Below are positions 1-8,472 of a stretch of DNA of 64,000 nt, one piece after another (position 1 is the first letter of the stretch; each line of letters begins with the position of its first letter). The notes below the pieces were generated by a model that was not told the origin of the DNA, made no database searches, and saw only the letters and a list, made by a program, of their open reading frames with translations. The stretch is taken from the NCBI RefSeq assembly GCF_017377875.1, contig NZ_CP070975.1, positions 1,364,001-1,428,000 on the forward strand. Direction: 5' to 3'. The translations under genes were made by a program, and so were the position numbers. Source of the stretch: Alcaligenes sp. SORT26. Lineage in GTDB: Bacteria > Pseudomonadota > Gammaproteobacteria > Burkholderiales > Burkholderiaceae_B.

Positions 1-473
1 CTGCCATCGTAGTTGGGGATAAAGTCCACCGTGCCTTCGTCCAGCTCGTCCAGCAGCAAACGCGAGAACGGAGTCAGGCGCGCTTCCGTGTAACGCATGG
101 CGGCGGCATTGTCGCCATCGCGCGAACCGAAGTTACCCTGCCCATCAACCAGCGGGTAACGCAGCACAAAATTCTGTGCCATACGCACCATGGCGTCATA
201 GGCAGCCTGGTCACCGTGCGGGTGGTACTTACCCAGCACATCCCCCACCACACGGGCCGATTTCACTGGCTTGGCAGTTGGGCCCAGGCCCATCGCGTCC
301 ATCGCGTAAAGAATGCGGCGCTGCACCGGCTTTTGGCCATCCGTCAGGTCCGGCAAGGCACGCCCGCGCACGACCGAAACGGCGTAATCCAGATACGCCT
401 GTTCGGCGTACGTCGCCAGCGTGATGCTATCGTCCGATCCGGCCGGTTCAAAATCCAATTGATTGCTATCCAT
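1..473 (-). CDS. parC: DNA topoisomerase IV subunit A, N-terminal part (cut by window edge)
   Basis: ParC is the DNA-breaking subunit of topoisomerase IV, which decatenates daughter chromosomes together with ParE. The 157 visible codons start at ATG 473-471 (MDSNQLDF...) and run off the left edge. The quinolone-resistance-determining segment [15 protein letters not shown] is visible at residues 81-95, and the catalytic tyrosine lies in AAMRYTEAR (about Tyr128). parE lies 20 bp upstream on the same strand, so the pair forms a parE-parC operon. The position matching E. coli ParC Ser80 reads Gln89, and that matching Glu84 reads Asp93. GyrA has a very similar N-terminus, but the adjacent parE and the overall pattern favour ParC. 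Confidence 0.9.
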   Translation of the reverse strand, partial: MDSNQLDFEPAGSDDSITLATYAEQAYLDYAVSVVRGRALPDLTDGQKPVQRRILYAMDAMGLGPTAKPVKSARVVGDVLGKYHPHGDQAAYDAMVRMAQNFVLRYPLVDGQGNFGSRDGDNAAAMRYTEARLTPFSRLLLDELDEGTVDFIPNYDG

Positions 474-493
474 AAATAACTCTTAAGTCGGGC

Positions 494-2455
494 TCAGACG
501 TCCAGATCGGCCAAATTGCCTTTTTCTTCCAACCAGGCACGGCGGGCCGAGGCCTCGCCCTTGCCCATCAGCATGGTGAACATGGTTTGCGTACCGCTAA
601 GCCCATCCTCACCCCAATGCACAGGCAATAAACGGCGGGTATCGGGGTTCATGGTGGTATCCCACAACTGTTCCGCGCTCATTTCACCCAGACCTTTAAA
701 GCGGCTGATGCTCCAGGACTCGTTGCGGATACCTTCATTGCGCAGCTTTTCCAAAGTGGCATCCAGCTCGCCCTGATCCAGGCAATAGATTTTGCGAGCC
801 GGGCGTTTGCCAGCGGCAGGCACATCTACGCGGAACAAGGGGGGGCGCGCTACATACACGTGGCCCGCCTCGATCAGTTTGGGGAAATGACGGAAGAACA
901 AGGTCAGCAAGAGCACCTGAATGTGCGAGCCGTCCACGTCCGCATCCGACAAGATACAGATGCGGCCATAGCGCAAACCGGACAGGTCAGGTTCGGACTG
1001 GGCATCGTGCGGATCGACACCGATCGCCACGGAAATATCGTGAATTTCCTGGTTGGCAAACAAGCGATCACGATCCACTTCCCAGGCATTCAAGACCTTG
1101 CCGCGCAGGGGCAGAATGGCCTGAAATTCCTTGTCGCGCCCCATTTTGGCCGAGCCGCCTGCCGAGTCACCCTCGACCAGAAACAGTTCGGAATTTTCCA
1201 GATCGTGGGATTCGCAGTCCGTGAGCTTGCCGGGCAGGACCGCCACGCCCGAACTTTTACGTTTTTCCACTTTCTGGGCCGAACGCGTGCGGGCCTGAGC
1301 CTGACGCACGGCTACTTCAGCCAGCTTGCGGCCTTGATCCACATTGGCGTGGAGGTGCAGTTCCAGCGCATTGCGCACATAACCGCTCACCAGACGAACC
1401 GCGTCACGGCTATTGAGCTTTTCCTTGATCTGGCCCTGAAACTGCGGGTCCAGCACCTTGGCGGACAGTACAAAACTGGCACGCGCAAATACGTCCTCGG
1501 CCTGCAGCTTGACGCCCTTGGGAATCAGGCTATGCAGCTCGGCAAAGCTGCGCACGGCTTGATACAGGCCATCACGCAAGCCCGACTCGTGCGTACCACC
1601 GGCACTGGTGGGGATCAGATTGACGTAAGACTCGCGCACAATCTGGGAGTCCAGTGTCCAGGCCACCACCCAATGAGCACCTTCCCCGGGCGAGAAATTA
1701 TCGTCATCTTGCGGGGCGTACTGGCGGCCTTCAAACAGCGGCACCAGCAACTCCACGCCTTCCATCTCTTCCTGAAGATAGCCACGCAAACCGTCCTGAT
1801 AGCACCACTGCTGACGCTGGCCGGTTTTTTGCTGCACCAGCTCCACGGTCACCCCTTCCAGCAAGACGGCCTTGCTATGCAGGATATGAGTCAGTTGAGC
1901 CAGGGGAATCTGGGCAGAGTCAAAGTATTTGGGATCGGGCCAGACCCGAACACGGGTGCCCGTTTTACGCTTGGCCACCGTCCCCGTCTGGGCCAGAGGC
2001 TGCTCCAGCTCGCCGTCGGCAAAGACGATTTCATTGGCTTGCCCGTCACGCCAGACCAGCACTTCCAGGCGACGCGACAAGGCATTGGTTACTGAAACCC
2101 CCACCCCGTGCAAACCGCCGGAGAAGGCATAGGCCCCGCCATTGAGCTTGTCGAACTTGCCCCCGGCATGCAGCCGTGTGAAAACCAGTTCCACCACAGG
2201 CGCATTCTCTTCGGGGTGCAGGCCGACAGGAATACCGCGCCCATCATCCTCGACCTGGATACCGCCGTCCTCCAGCAAGGTAACCGTCAAGGTACGGGCA
2301 AAACCAGCCAGGGCTTCATCGGCCGCGTTATCGATGACCTCCTGCACAATATGCAGGGGATTATCCGTGCGGGTATACATGGCCGGGCGCTGACGGACCG
2401 GTTCCAGCCCTTTGAGCACCCGTATAGAAGATTCGTCGTAACGTGTAGTAGACAA
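494..2455 (-). CDS. parE: DNA topoisomerase IV subunit B
   Basis: ParE supplies the ATPase of topoisomerase IV. The 653-residue product has the GHKL ATPase motifs EVIDNAADEAL (residues 39-49), DDGRGIP (70-76) and GGLHGVGVSVTNALS (113-127). The Toprim motifs are LVEGDSAGGSA (Glu428) and ILSDADVDG (Asp504/506/508), and the C-terminal RFKGLGEM segment is present. The length is typical of short ParE rather than GyrB. The start codon is TTG at 2455-2453; a GGGA ribosome-binding motif sits about 7 nt upstream and no ATG gives the conserved N-terminus, so a rare TTG start is the best choice. It lies immediately upstream of parC. Confidence 0.95.
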   Translation of the reverse strand: MSTTRYDESSIRVLKGLEPVRQRPAMYTRTDNPLHIVQEVIDNAADEALAGFARTLTVTLLEDGGIQVEDDGRGIPVGLHPEENAPVVELVFTRLHAGGKFDKLNGGAYAFSGGLHGVGVSVTNALSRRLEVLVWRDGQANEIVFADGELEQPLAQTGTVAKRKTGTRVRVWPDPKYFDSAQIPLAQLTHILHSKAVLLEGVTVELVQQKTGQRQQWCYQDGLRGYLQEEMEGVELLVPLFEGRQYAPQDDDNFSPGEGAHWVVAWTLDSQIVRESYVNLIPTSAGGTHESGLRDGLYQAVRSFAELHSLIPKGVKLQAEDVFARASFVLSAKVLDPQFQGQIKEKLNSRDAVRLVSGYVRNALELHLHANVDQGRKLAEVAVRQAQARTRSAQKVEKRKSSGVAVLPGKLTDCESHDLENSELFLVEGDSAGGSAKMGRDKEFQAILPLRGKVLNAWEVDRDRLFANQEIHDISVAIGVDPHDAQSEPDLSGLRYGRICILSDADVDGSHIQVLLLTLFFRHFPKLIEAGHVYVARPPLFRVDVPAAGKRPARKIYCLDQGELDATLEKLRNEGIRNESWSISRFKGLGEMSAEQLWDTTMNPDTRRLLPVHWGEDGLSGTQTMFTMLMGKGEASARRAWLEEKGNLADLDV

Positions 2456-2689
2456 CTTGATTCCCGGTAGATCGTACAGAAAAACGCTATTTTACGAGTG
2501 GTTAGGCGCCAGTGGGGAAACGCTTTATTGGCGCGCGTTGCGCAGTGAATGCACATTATCAACCAGACGCAATGGTATCCTGTCAAAAATTGGCAACAAG
2601 ACCGTCGCAATTGGCCGTAGAATACATTGTGCTCAGGTCACGCCACACGTATAGTTTTTCGTTATCTTTTAATTTTTTTGCATCTTGCC

Positions 2690-3016
2690 ATGAGCGACTC
2701 CATCATTCACGTTACAGACGCCTCCTTTGAGAGCGACGTCCTCAATGCCGAACTTCCTGTTCTGGTCGATTACTGGGCTGCATGGTGCGGCCCCTGTAAA
2801 ATGATTGCACCTTTGCTCGACGAGGCCGCCGAACTGTACAAAGGTCGTGTTATCATCGCTAAGCTCAACGTCGATGAAAATCCCGACACCCCTGCTAAAT
2901 TCGGTGTTCGCGGTATTCCAACGCTCATGCTGTTTAAAGACGGCCAAGTCGCCCAGACTAAAGTCGGCGCACTGGCCAAGTCCCAACTTAGCGCGTTTCT
3001 CGACAGCTCCCTGTAA
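2690..3016 (+). CDS. trxA: Thioredoxin 1
   Basis: This is a 108-residue thioredoxin, a cytoplasmic disulfide reductase acting with NADPH and thioredoxin reductase. The active site WCGPC is at residues 32-36 and the cis-proline region GIPTLMLF follows near residue 75. The start is ATG 2690, which gives the usual [11 protein letters not shown]-terminus; an in-frame upstream start at 2627 would add a hydrophobic stretch not found in the family and is rejected. It is followed 69 bp later by rho, the trxA-rho order common in proteobacteria, and is divergent from parE across about 230 bp that hold both promoters. Confidence 0.96.
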   Translation: MSDSIIHVTDASFESDVLNAELPVLVDYWAAWCGPCKMIAPLLDEAAELYKGRVIIAKLNVDENPDTPAKFGVRGIPTLMLFKDGQVAQTKVGALAKSQLSAFLDSSL

Positions 3017-3032
3017 TCTCTGATTAACCGCA

Positions 3033-3055
3033 CGCAGGCCCTTCGCTGGCCTGCG
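3033..3055 (+). terminator. Hairpin between trxA and rho
   Basis: An 8-bp perfect stem (CGCAGGCC/GGCCTGCG) with a 7-nt loop lies in the 69-bp gap between trxA and rho. There is no T-run, so it is not a convincing intrinsic terminator. It may attenuate rho or stabilise the trxA transcript. Confidence 0.4.
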
Positions 3056-3085
3056 GTCTGCTGCTGAAAGCCCTTCCCCACACCC

Positions 3086-4342
3086 ATGCACCTGAACGAA
3101 TTAAAAGCTCTGCACGTCTCGCAGCTGCTAGAAATGGCTGCCACTCTGGAAATCGACAACGCGAACCGCTTGCGCAAGCAAGAGCTGATGTTCGCCATCA
3201 TGAAAAAGCACGCCAAAAAAGGCGAGCAGATTTTCGGCGACGGGGTGCTTGAAGTCCTGCCTGATGGTTTTGGCTTTCTGCGTTCGCCAGAAACCTCTTA
3301 CCTGGCCAGCACAGACGATATTTACATCTCGCCTTCGCAGATTCGTCGTTTCAATCTGCACACGGGTGACTCCATTGAAGGCGAAGTGCGCACCCCTAAA
3401 GACGGCGAGCGCTACTTTGCCCTGGTCAAGGTGGACAAGGTCAACGGCATGCAGCCCGAGGCCATCAAACATCGCATCATGTTTGAGAACCTGACCCCGC
3501 TGCATCCCGATCAGCCCATGCGCCTGGAGCGCGACATCAAAAGCGAAGAGAACATCACAGGTCGTATCCTGGATATCTTCTCGCCTATCGGTAAAGGCCA
3601 GCGCGCCCTGATCGTGGCCAGCCCCAAATCCGGTAAAACCGTGATGATGCAGCATATGGCTCACGCCATCACGACCAATTACCCCGAGGCCATCATGATC
3701 GTCCTGCTGGTGGACGAGCGCCCCGAGGAAGTGACCGAAATGCAGCGCACCGTGCGCGGCGAAGTGGTGGCCTCCACCTTTGATGAACCCGCTACGCGTC
3801 ACGTGCAAGTGGCCGAGATGGTCATCGAAAAGGCCAAACGCCTGGTTGAATTGAAAAAAGACGTGGTGATCCTGCTGGACTCCATTACCCGTCTGGCTCG
3901 CGCCTACAACACCGTGGTCCCTGCTTCGGGCAAGGTTTTGACCGGTGGTGTGGACGCCAACGCCCTGCAGCGCCCCAAACGCTTTTTTGGCGCTGCCCGT
4001 AATCTGGAAGAAGGTGGCTCCTTGACCATCATCGGTACTGCCCTGATCGAAACCGGCAGCCGCATGGACGAAGTCATCTATGAAGAATTTAAAGGTACCG
4101 GCAACTCCGAAATCCATCTGGAGCGCCGTCTGGCCGAGAAACGAATTTACCCTGCCATCAACCTGAATAAATCAGGTACCCGTCGTGAAGAGTTGCTGAT
4201 CAAACCCGATCTTCTACAAAAGGTCTGGGTTCTGCGCAAGTTCATCCATGGGATGGATGAAATTGAAGCCATGGAGTTTATCCTGGACAAAATCCGGGCT
4301 ACCAAGACCAACTCCGAATTCTTCGACATGATGAAGAAGTAA
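3086..4342 (+). CDS. rho: Transcription termination factor Rho
   Basis: Rho is the hexameric RNA-dependent ATPase helicase that ends transcription. The 418-residue protein has the N-terminal Rho_N helix bundle (residues about 1-45), an RNA-binding cold-shock-like domain ([17 protein letters not shown], residues 51-67), Walker A SPKSGKT (179-185), the [13 protein letters not shown] segment (207-219) and Walker [12 protein letters not shown]. The length equals the common 418-419 residues. It sits downstream of trxA and upstream of gdhA, with a strong 11-bp hairpin after its stop. No oddities are visible. Confidence 0.97.
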   Translation: MHLNELKALHVSQLLEMAATLEIDNANRLRKQELMFAIMKKHAKKGEQIFGDGVLEVLPDGFGFLRSPETSYLASTDDIYISPSQIRRFNLHTGDSIEGEVRTPKDGERYFALVKVDKVNGMQPEAIKHRIMFENLTPLHPDQPMRLERDIKSEENITGRILDIFSPIGKGQRALIVASPKSGKTVMMQHMAHAITTNYPEAIMIVLLVDERPEEVTEMQRTVRGEVVASTFDEPATRHVQVAEMVIEKAKRLVELKKDVVILLDSITRLARAYNTVVPASGKVLTGGVDANALQRPKRFFGAARNLEEGGSLTIIGTALIETGSRMDEVIYEEFKGTGNSEIHLERRLAEKRIYPAINLNKSGTRREELLIKPDLLQKVWVLRKFIHGMDEIEAMEFILDKIRATKTNSEFFDMMKK

Positions 4343-4356
4343 ATCGAACATCCCGC

Positions 4357-4383
4357 GCAAGCCTCTCTATACGAGAGGCTTGC
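4357..4383 (+). terminator. Strong hairpin after rho
   Basis: An 11-bp perfect stem (GCAAGCCTCTC / GAGAGGCTTGC) with loop tatac lies 14 bp after the rho stop codon. The T-tract after it is poor (ttgcga), so it may be an imperfect terminator or a 3'-end stabiliser. Confidence 0.5.
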
Positions 4384-4483
4384 TTGCGATGGGCGTATGA
4401 TCGGGTGCATTCCCGTGCATCCATTCTTTCAATCTGCTGAGTTCTACTCGAAATCTCAGTATTGCAAACAGAGTTCGCTTGCA

Positions 4484-5824
4484 ATGAAATCTATCTCTCT
4501 AGAACAGTTCCTAGCCAGAGTGCAGTCCCGCGACCCTAACCAGCCTGAATTCATGCAGGCCGTACGGGAAGTCATGACCAGCTTGTGGCCCTTCATCGAG
4601 AAAAACCCCCAGTACGCCGATCATGGTCTGCTCGAACGTCTGGTCGAACCCGAACGCGCTATCCAGTTTCGTATCTCCTGGGTAGATGATCGTGGCCAGG
4701 TTCAGGTTAATCGCGGTTTCCGTATTCAGCACAGCAATGCCATCGGTCCTTTCAAAGGCGGCATGCGCTTTCACCCTTCGGTGAACCTGTCCATTCTGAA
4801 GTTCCTGGCTTTTGAACAAACATTCAAAAACGCCCTGACCACTCTGCCTATGGGCGGCGGTAAAGGCGGCTCGGACTTTGATCCCAAGGGCAAGTCCGAT
4901 GGCGAAGTGATGCGTTTTTGCCAGGCCCTGATTGTTGAGCTGTACCGCCATCTGGGTCCAGACACAGACGTACCTGCCGGTGATATCGGCGTGGGCGCAC
5001 GTGAAGTTGGCTTTATGGCTGGCATGATGAAAAAACTCTCCAACAGCGCAGCCAGTGTCTTCACCGGTAAAGATTTGTGCTTTGGCGGCAGTTTGATTCG
5101 TCCTGAGGCCACGGGATATGGCACCGTATATTTCGCACAAGAAATGTTGGCTCGCAAAGGCTTGTCCTTTGACGGCATGACAGTGTCGGTTTCCGGCTCG
5201 GGCAATGTGGCTCAATACGCCATTGAAAAATGCCTGGATCTGGGTGCGAAAGTGGTTACCGTTTCCGACTCGCAAGGTTGCGTGGTGGACATGGACGGCT
5301 TTACCCGCGAAAAACTGGCTTCCCTGATGCACGTTAAAAATGTGCAACGTGGTCGTCTGGTGGATTACGCCAAAGAACACGGCTTGCTCTTTCAAGAAGG
5401 CAAACGTCCTTGGCACGTCCCTGTGGACATCGCTCTGCCTTGCGCAACCCAAAATGAGCTGGATGGCAAAGATGCTGAAGTCCTGATCAAGAACGGTGTG
5501 CGTTGCGTTGCCGAAGGCGCCAATATGCCCAGCACGCTGGACGCGGTCGATGCCTTTATCCACGCCAAAATCTTGTATGCCCCTGGCAAAGCCAGCAATG
5601 CGGGCGGTGTTGCCGTATCCGGTCTGGAAATGAGCCAAAACGCCCAGCGTTTAAGCTGGACACGTGAACAAGTTGACGCCAAGCTGCACTCCATCATGCG
5701 TGACATCCACGAAAATTGTGTGAACTATGGTCAAGAAAGCGACTTCATCCACTACGTTAACGGCGCCAATATTGCCGGCTTTGTCAAAGTCGCCAATGCC
5801 ATGCGTCATCAAGGTGTTTATTAA
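4484..5824 (+). CDS. gdhA: NADP-specific glutamate dehydrogenase
   Basis: GdhA makes glutamate from 2-oxoglutarate and ammonium with NADPH. The 446-residue product closely follows the E. coli-type hexameric enzyme from SLEQFLARVQSRDPNQ through the catalytic lysine regions (IGPFKGGMRFHPSVN, PMGGGKGGSDFDPKG) and the Rossmann motif SVSGSGNVAQYA to the C-terminal NIAGFVKVANAM. ATG 4484 is chosen over the in-frame start at 4397 because it matches the family N-terminus and length (447 in E. coli). A bidirectional terminator follows. It is the assimilatory NADP type, not the large NAD type. Confidence 0.96.
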   Translation: MKSISLEQFLARVQSRDPNQPEFMQAVREVMTSLWPFIEKNPQYADHGLLERLVEPERAIQFRISWVDDRGQVQVNRGFRIQHSNAIGPFKGGMRFHPSVNLSILKFLAFEQTFKNALTTLPMGGGKGGSDFDPKGKSDGEVMRFCQALIVELYRHLGPDTDVPAGDIGVGAREVGFMAGMMKKLSNSAASVFTGKDLCFGGSLIRPEATGYGTVYFAQEMLARKGLSFDGMTVSVSGSGNVAQYAIEKCLDLGAKVVTVSDSQGCVVDMDGFTREKLASLMHVKNVQRGRLVDYAKEHGLLFQEGKRPWHVPVDIALPCATQNELDGKDAEVLIKNGVRCVAEGANMPSTLDAVDAFIHAKILYAPGKASNAGGVAVSGLEMSQNAQRLSWTREQVDAKLHSIMRDIHENCVNYGQESDFIHYVNGANIAGFVKVANAMRHQGVY

Positions 5825-5847
5825 GTTTTGCGCCTTGCTCAGTAGTC

Positions 5848-5876
5848 AAAAAAACCGCCCACAAGGCGGTTTTTTT
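5848..5876. terminator. Bidirectional intrinsic terminator between gdhA and the flavin-reductase-like gene
   Basis: The stem ACCGCC/GGCGGT with a 5-nt loop is flanked by A7 and T7, so it can terminate gdhA on the plus strand and the convergent dioxygenase operon on the minus strand. Confidence 0.9.
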
Positions 5877-5902
5877 GTTGGTCCACTACGCGGAGCACAG
5901 AC

Positions 5903-6523
5903 TCAAGGCAGAAGAATATCCCCACGCTGTGCATAATACGGCCCGGCCCACCGCGCCAAAGGCCGATACACCTCCAGATCTACTTTCCCCTTCTCGTCCA
6001 TCAAGGACGAATCAACGTGAAAAGCCAGCACTTCCAGAATATGTAGCTGGTTCACGCCACGCCCCAAATCCACTACCTGATCCAGCTTGCACTCCATCTG
6101 CACGGCGGCCCCATCCAGGCGAGGCACGCGCACATACTGGCTGGGCACCAGACTCATGCCCAACTCCTTTACCTCACTCTGGCCGGGCGGCAAGGCAGCA
6201 GCACTGGCGTGGACAGCAGCCAGATCAGACTGGCGACATAACTGCACCACACATTCTTTGCTGGCCTGCAAATTACGGGCCGTATCCTTCAAGCTGCCGT
6301 CATCATTACGGTTGATATTGATCGCCAGCATGGGTGGGCTGTGTGCCACGTAATTAAAGGAGCTGAACGGTGCCAGATTCACACTACCCGACTCCTCCAA
6401 GGTACATACCCAGGCAATGGGACGCGGCACGATCAGGGACGTCAGCAGGCGGTAAGCCATGCTGTCGTCCATGCCTTCACAAGACAGGCTGCGATAGCTG
6501 GGTGATGTGTTAGTCATGTGCAT
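5903..6523 (-). CDS. Flavin reductase / DIM6-NTAB family flavoprotein
   Basis: The 206-residue protein resembles the FMN-binding split-barrel flavin reductase-like family (DIM6/NTAB type). Typical parts are LLTSLIVPRPIAWVCTLEESG, then NLAPFSSFNYVAHSPPML, then KDTARNLQASKECVVQL. Members bind FMN and reduce flavin or serve as small oxidoreductases. It is the last gene of the transporter-dioxygenase operon, 7 bp after the dioxygenase beta gene. ATG 6523 has a weak AGG upstream; ATG 6517 (MTNTSPS) is equally possible. It could supply reducing power to a partner oxygenase, but Rieske enzymes normally use ferredoxin/FNR-type reductases, so its role here is open. Confidence 0.75.
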   Translation of the reverse strand: MHMTNTSPSYRSLSCEGMDDSMAYRLLTSLIVPRPIAWVCTLEESGSVNLAPFSSFNYVAHSPPMLAININRNDDGSLKDTARNLQASKECVVQLCRQSDLAAVHASAAALPPGQSEVKELGMSLVPSQYVRVPRLDGAAVQMECKLDQVVDLGRGVNQLHILEVLAFHVDSSLMDEKGKVDLEVYRPLARWAGPYYAQRGDILLP

Positions 6524-6530
6524 GCGTGGC

Positions 6531-7130
6531 CTAAATGAAGAGCTGAATGGTGGGTAAATAACCATCCACGCTCAACAAGTCCACCCGCTTTTCCACGATC
6601 TCCCAAGCCTGATCGACGGCGCGCAAACGATAGGAGGCGGTAGCAGGCAGAACCTCGGTTTTTTGCTTCTGATACTCCGAATAAATCAGATTGGTGCGCA
6701 CGGTATAGCAGCCGTCCTCGTCAGGATGTTCGGACTGAACGCGCGGGGTTTGAATCACGCGCAGACCACGCACGCCGGGTTGCAAGGAAAAGGCACGATG
6801 GTGCGACAGACGGTCAATACGCAAGCGCATCAACATGCGATTTTCCAAGGCAATGCACATGCGCCCTTCGGGGCTTTCCTGCCCGGATTCACCAGGAATC
6901 CAGTACAGGCCGTCTTGTGCAAACAACTCGTACCATTCATCAAAGCGACCCTGGTCCAGCAAGGCGTTCTCTTGCCATACAAAGTTCTGCAGGCTTTGTT
7001 GCAGACCCTCCGTTTGGCCCAGACGCTGGCCTTGCCCCTGGCTTTGCTGCTGATTCAACTGCTGCTGACCTTGCAATGCATCCTGTCCTTGGCCCCTCTG
7101 CTGGCCCTGCTCTTGCATCATCCCCATCAT
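6531..7130 (-). CDS. Ring-hydroxylating dioxygenase beta (small) subunit with a Gln-rich N-terminus
   Basis: The 199-residue protein ends in a SnoaL-like cystatin fold typical of dioxygenase beta subunits (ENALLDQGRFDEWYELFAQDGLYWIP ... ENRMLMRLRIDRL ... SYRLRAVDQAWEIVEKRVDLLS). The beta subunit has a structural role in alpha3beta3 Rieske oxygenases. ATG 7130 overlaps the alpha stop as ATGA and has AGGAG 5 nt upstream. The first 50 residues are unusual: 20 are glutamine, with Gly and almost no hydrophobic residues, placed before the normal domain start. That makes it some 30 residues longer than usual beta subunits. The substrate is unknown. Confidence 0.85.
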   Translation of the reverse strand: MMGMMQEQGQQRGQGQDALQGQQQLNQQQSQGQGQRLGQTEGLQQSLQNFVWQENALLDQGRFDEWYELFAQDGLYWIPGESGQESPEGRMCIALENRMLMRLRIDRLSHHRAFSLQPGVRGLRVIQTPRVQSEHPDEDGCYTVRTNLIYSEYQKQKTEVLPATASYRLRAVDQAWEIVEKRVDLLSVDGYLPTIQLFI

Positions 7131-8440
7131 TCCTGCTCCTGCTGCGTCATGCCTTGCTTCCAGGCACGGTATTGATTGCGTATGACCCATTCATTATTAG
7201 CATCATCAAACGTGCCCTTGCCCTGCTCGCCTTCCTGCGCATCGTATTGACGCAGCAGGTTCACCCACGGATTGCCCTGGGCTTTCAGGCTGGCTTGCTG
7301 GCTCTCGAACAAATGCACATCGTCATGGGCGACGACGCTCATGGGCGAATAAACCAGACGGCTATAAGTCAGGCCGCGATCCAGCATTTCACGCGGTGCC
7401 CCTTTGGGTTGAAACACCCACACTTCCAGCAAAGTCCGGTTTACTGCCAGAGGCCGCAATACACGAATAATCTGTGGCGAACCCTTGGCCGCCATGCTGG
7501 GGTAAAACACCACGTTTTGTGGATTGAAACCCAGCACCCGAGCCGCTTTTTCCTCGCCCCAGGCTTCATTCATCATGGCTTTGTAGCCCGGAATTCCGGA
7601 GTAGTCAGTATGAATGCTGAACTTGGTGCCCAGAATGCTGTGCCCGTTCGGATACGTTTCCACGCCCATGCGTGAGTAGAAGTCATAGCCCGAACCGAAG
7701 GGCAGCAATTGCTCCAGCGCAGTGGGGTCTTCTTCCTTGAACACTTCACCCACTTTGGCTGCCGAGCTGGAGGCCGACTCATGCGTGGAGATGGGATGCA
7801 CGGTGTCGTTGATGTTCTCCATGTACATCTTCCAGTTGCAGTTGATGACGGTACGAATCGAACCGCCTGCCACCTGCAACTCCCCTTCCGGAGAGCGATC
7901 CGCCATATTGTCCAAGGCCTGCAGCACATCACCGAAGTACTCTTGCAGGCTGAAGCCTTCTTTGCTGAGGCGGGCAAACACAAAGCCGCGATAACTTTCT
8001 ACCGCCCCCGGCGTGGACAAACCACCAGCCGCCGGACATTGCGAAAACTCCGTGTTTTCGTAGGCATTTTTCAGCGGCACAGCCAGCAGCGAGCCATCCA
8101 GCTTGTAGGTCCAGGCGTGATACGGGCAACGCAGCATCTTGCCCACATTGCCACTGGACTCACTGACCAGTCGGGCCCCTTTATGAGCGCAACGGTTCAT
8201 CACCACCCGTACCGAGCCATCGCTATGGCGCAGCATGATGACAGGGCTTTGCGCCAAGGTCACCGACACATAATCGCCCGTCTTGGGCACCTGACTTTCA
8301 TGGCCCACGTAGAGCCAGGCACGGCTGAACAGCCGCTCCATTTCCAGTTGAAAGACATCCTCGTCCAGATAGGCATCCCGATGGACCTGGTGGTCCTGGG
8401 TCAGGCCCGACAAGGCGGCCTCGTTATTGGCATAACTCAT
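7127..8440 (-). CDS. Aromatic ring-hydroxylating dioxygenase alpha (large) subunit
   Basis: This 437-residue Rieske non-heme iron oxygenase alpha subunit has a Rieske [2Fe-2S] site CAHKGA...CPYHAW (Cys84, His86, Cys105, His108). The mononuclear iron region reads ENINDTVHPISTH, with Asp212, His215 and His220, and Asp373/374 is the likely third ligand. Such enzymes insert O2 into aromatic rings, usually as a cis-diol, or demethylate. The gene follows the ABC transporter ATPase by 32 bp and overlaps the beta gene. No ferredoxin or ferredoxin reductase gene is present in the operon, so electrons must come from elsewhere or from the flavin-reductase-like neighbour. Specificity cannot be read from sequence. 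Confidence 0.9.
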   Translation of the reverse strand: MSYANNEAALSGLTQDHQVHRDAYLDEDVFQLEMERLFSRAWLYVGHESQVPKTGDYVSVTLAQSPVIMLRHSDGSVRVVMNRCAHKGARLVSESSGNVGKMLRCPYHAWTYKLDGSLLAVPLKNAYENTEFSQCPAAGGLSTPGAVESYRGFVFARLSKEGFSLQEYFGDVLQALDNMADRSPEGELQVAGGSIRTVINCNWKMYMENINDTVHPISTHESASSSAAKVGEVFKEEDPTALEQLLPFGSGYDFYSRMGVETYPNGHSILGTKFSIHTDYSGIPGYKAMMNEAWGEEKAARVLGFNPQNVVFYPSMAAKGSPQIIRVLRPLAVNRTLLEVWVFQPKGAPREMLDRGLTYSRLVYSPMSVVAHDDVHLFESQQASLKAQGNPWVNLLRQYDAQEGEQGKGTFDDANNEWVIRNQYRAWKQGMTQQEQE

Positions 8441-8472
8441 AGTGCTTCCTGTAAATACGAGTAGAACGGGAT

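Noticed and set aside
860-2095. Long open frame antisense to parE (about 410 codons)
   Set aside because: It is the shadow of a conserved high-GC gene; no family resemblance or ribosome-binding signal supports it. The same holds for other long antisense frames across rho, gdhA, clpB and the cbb3 genes.
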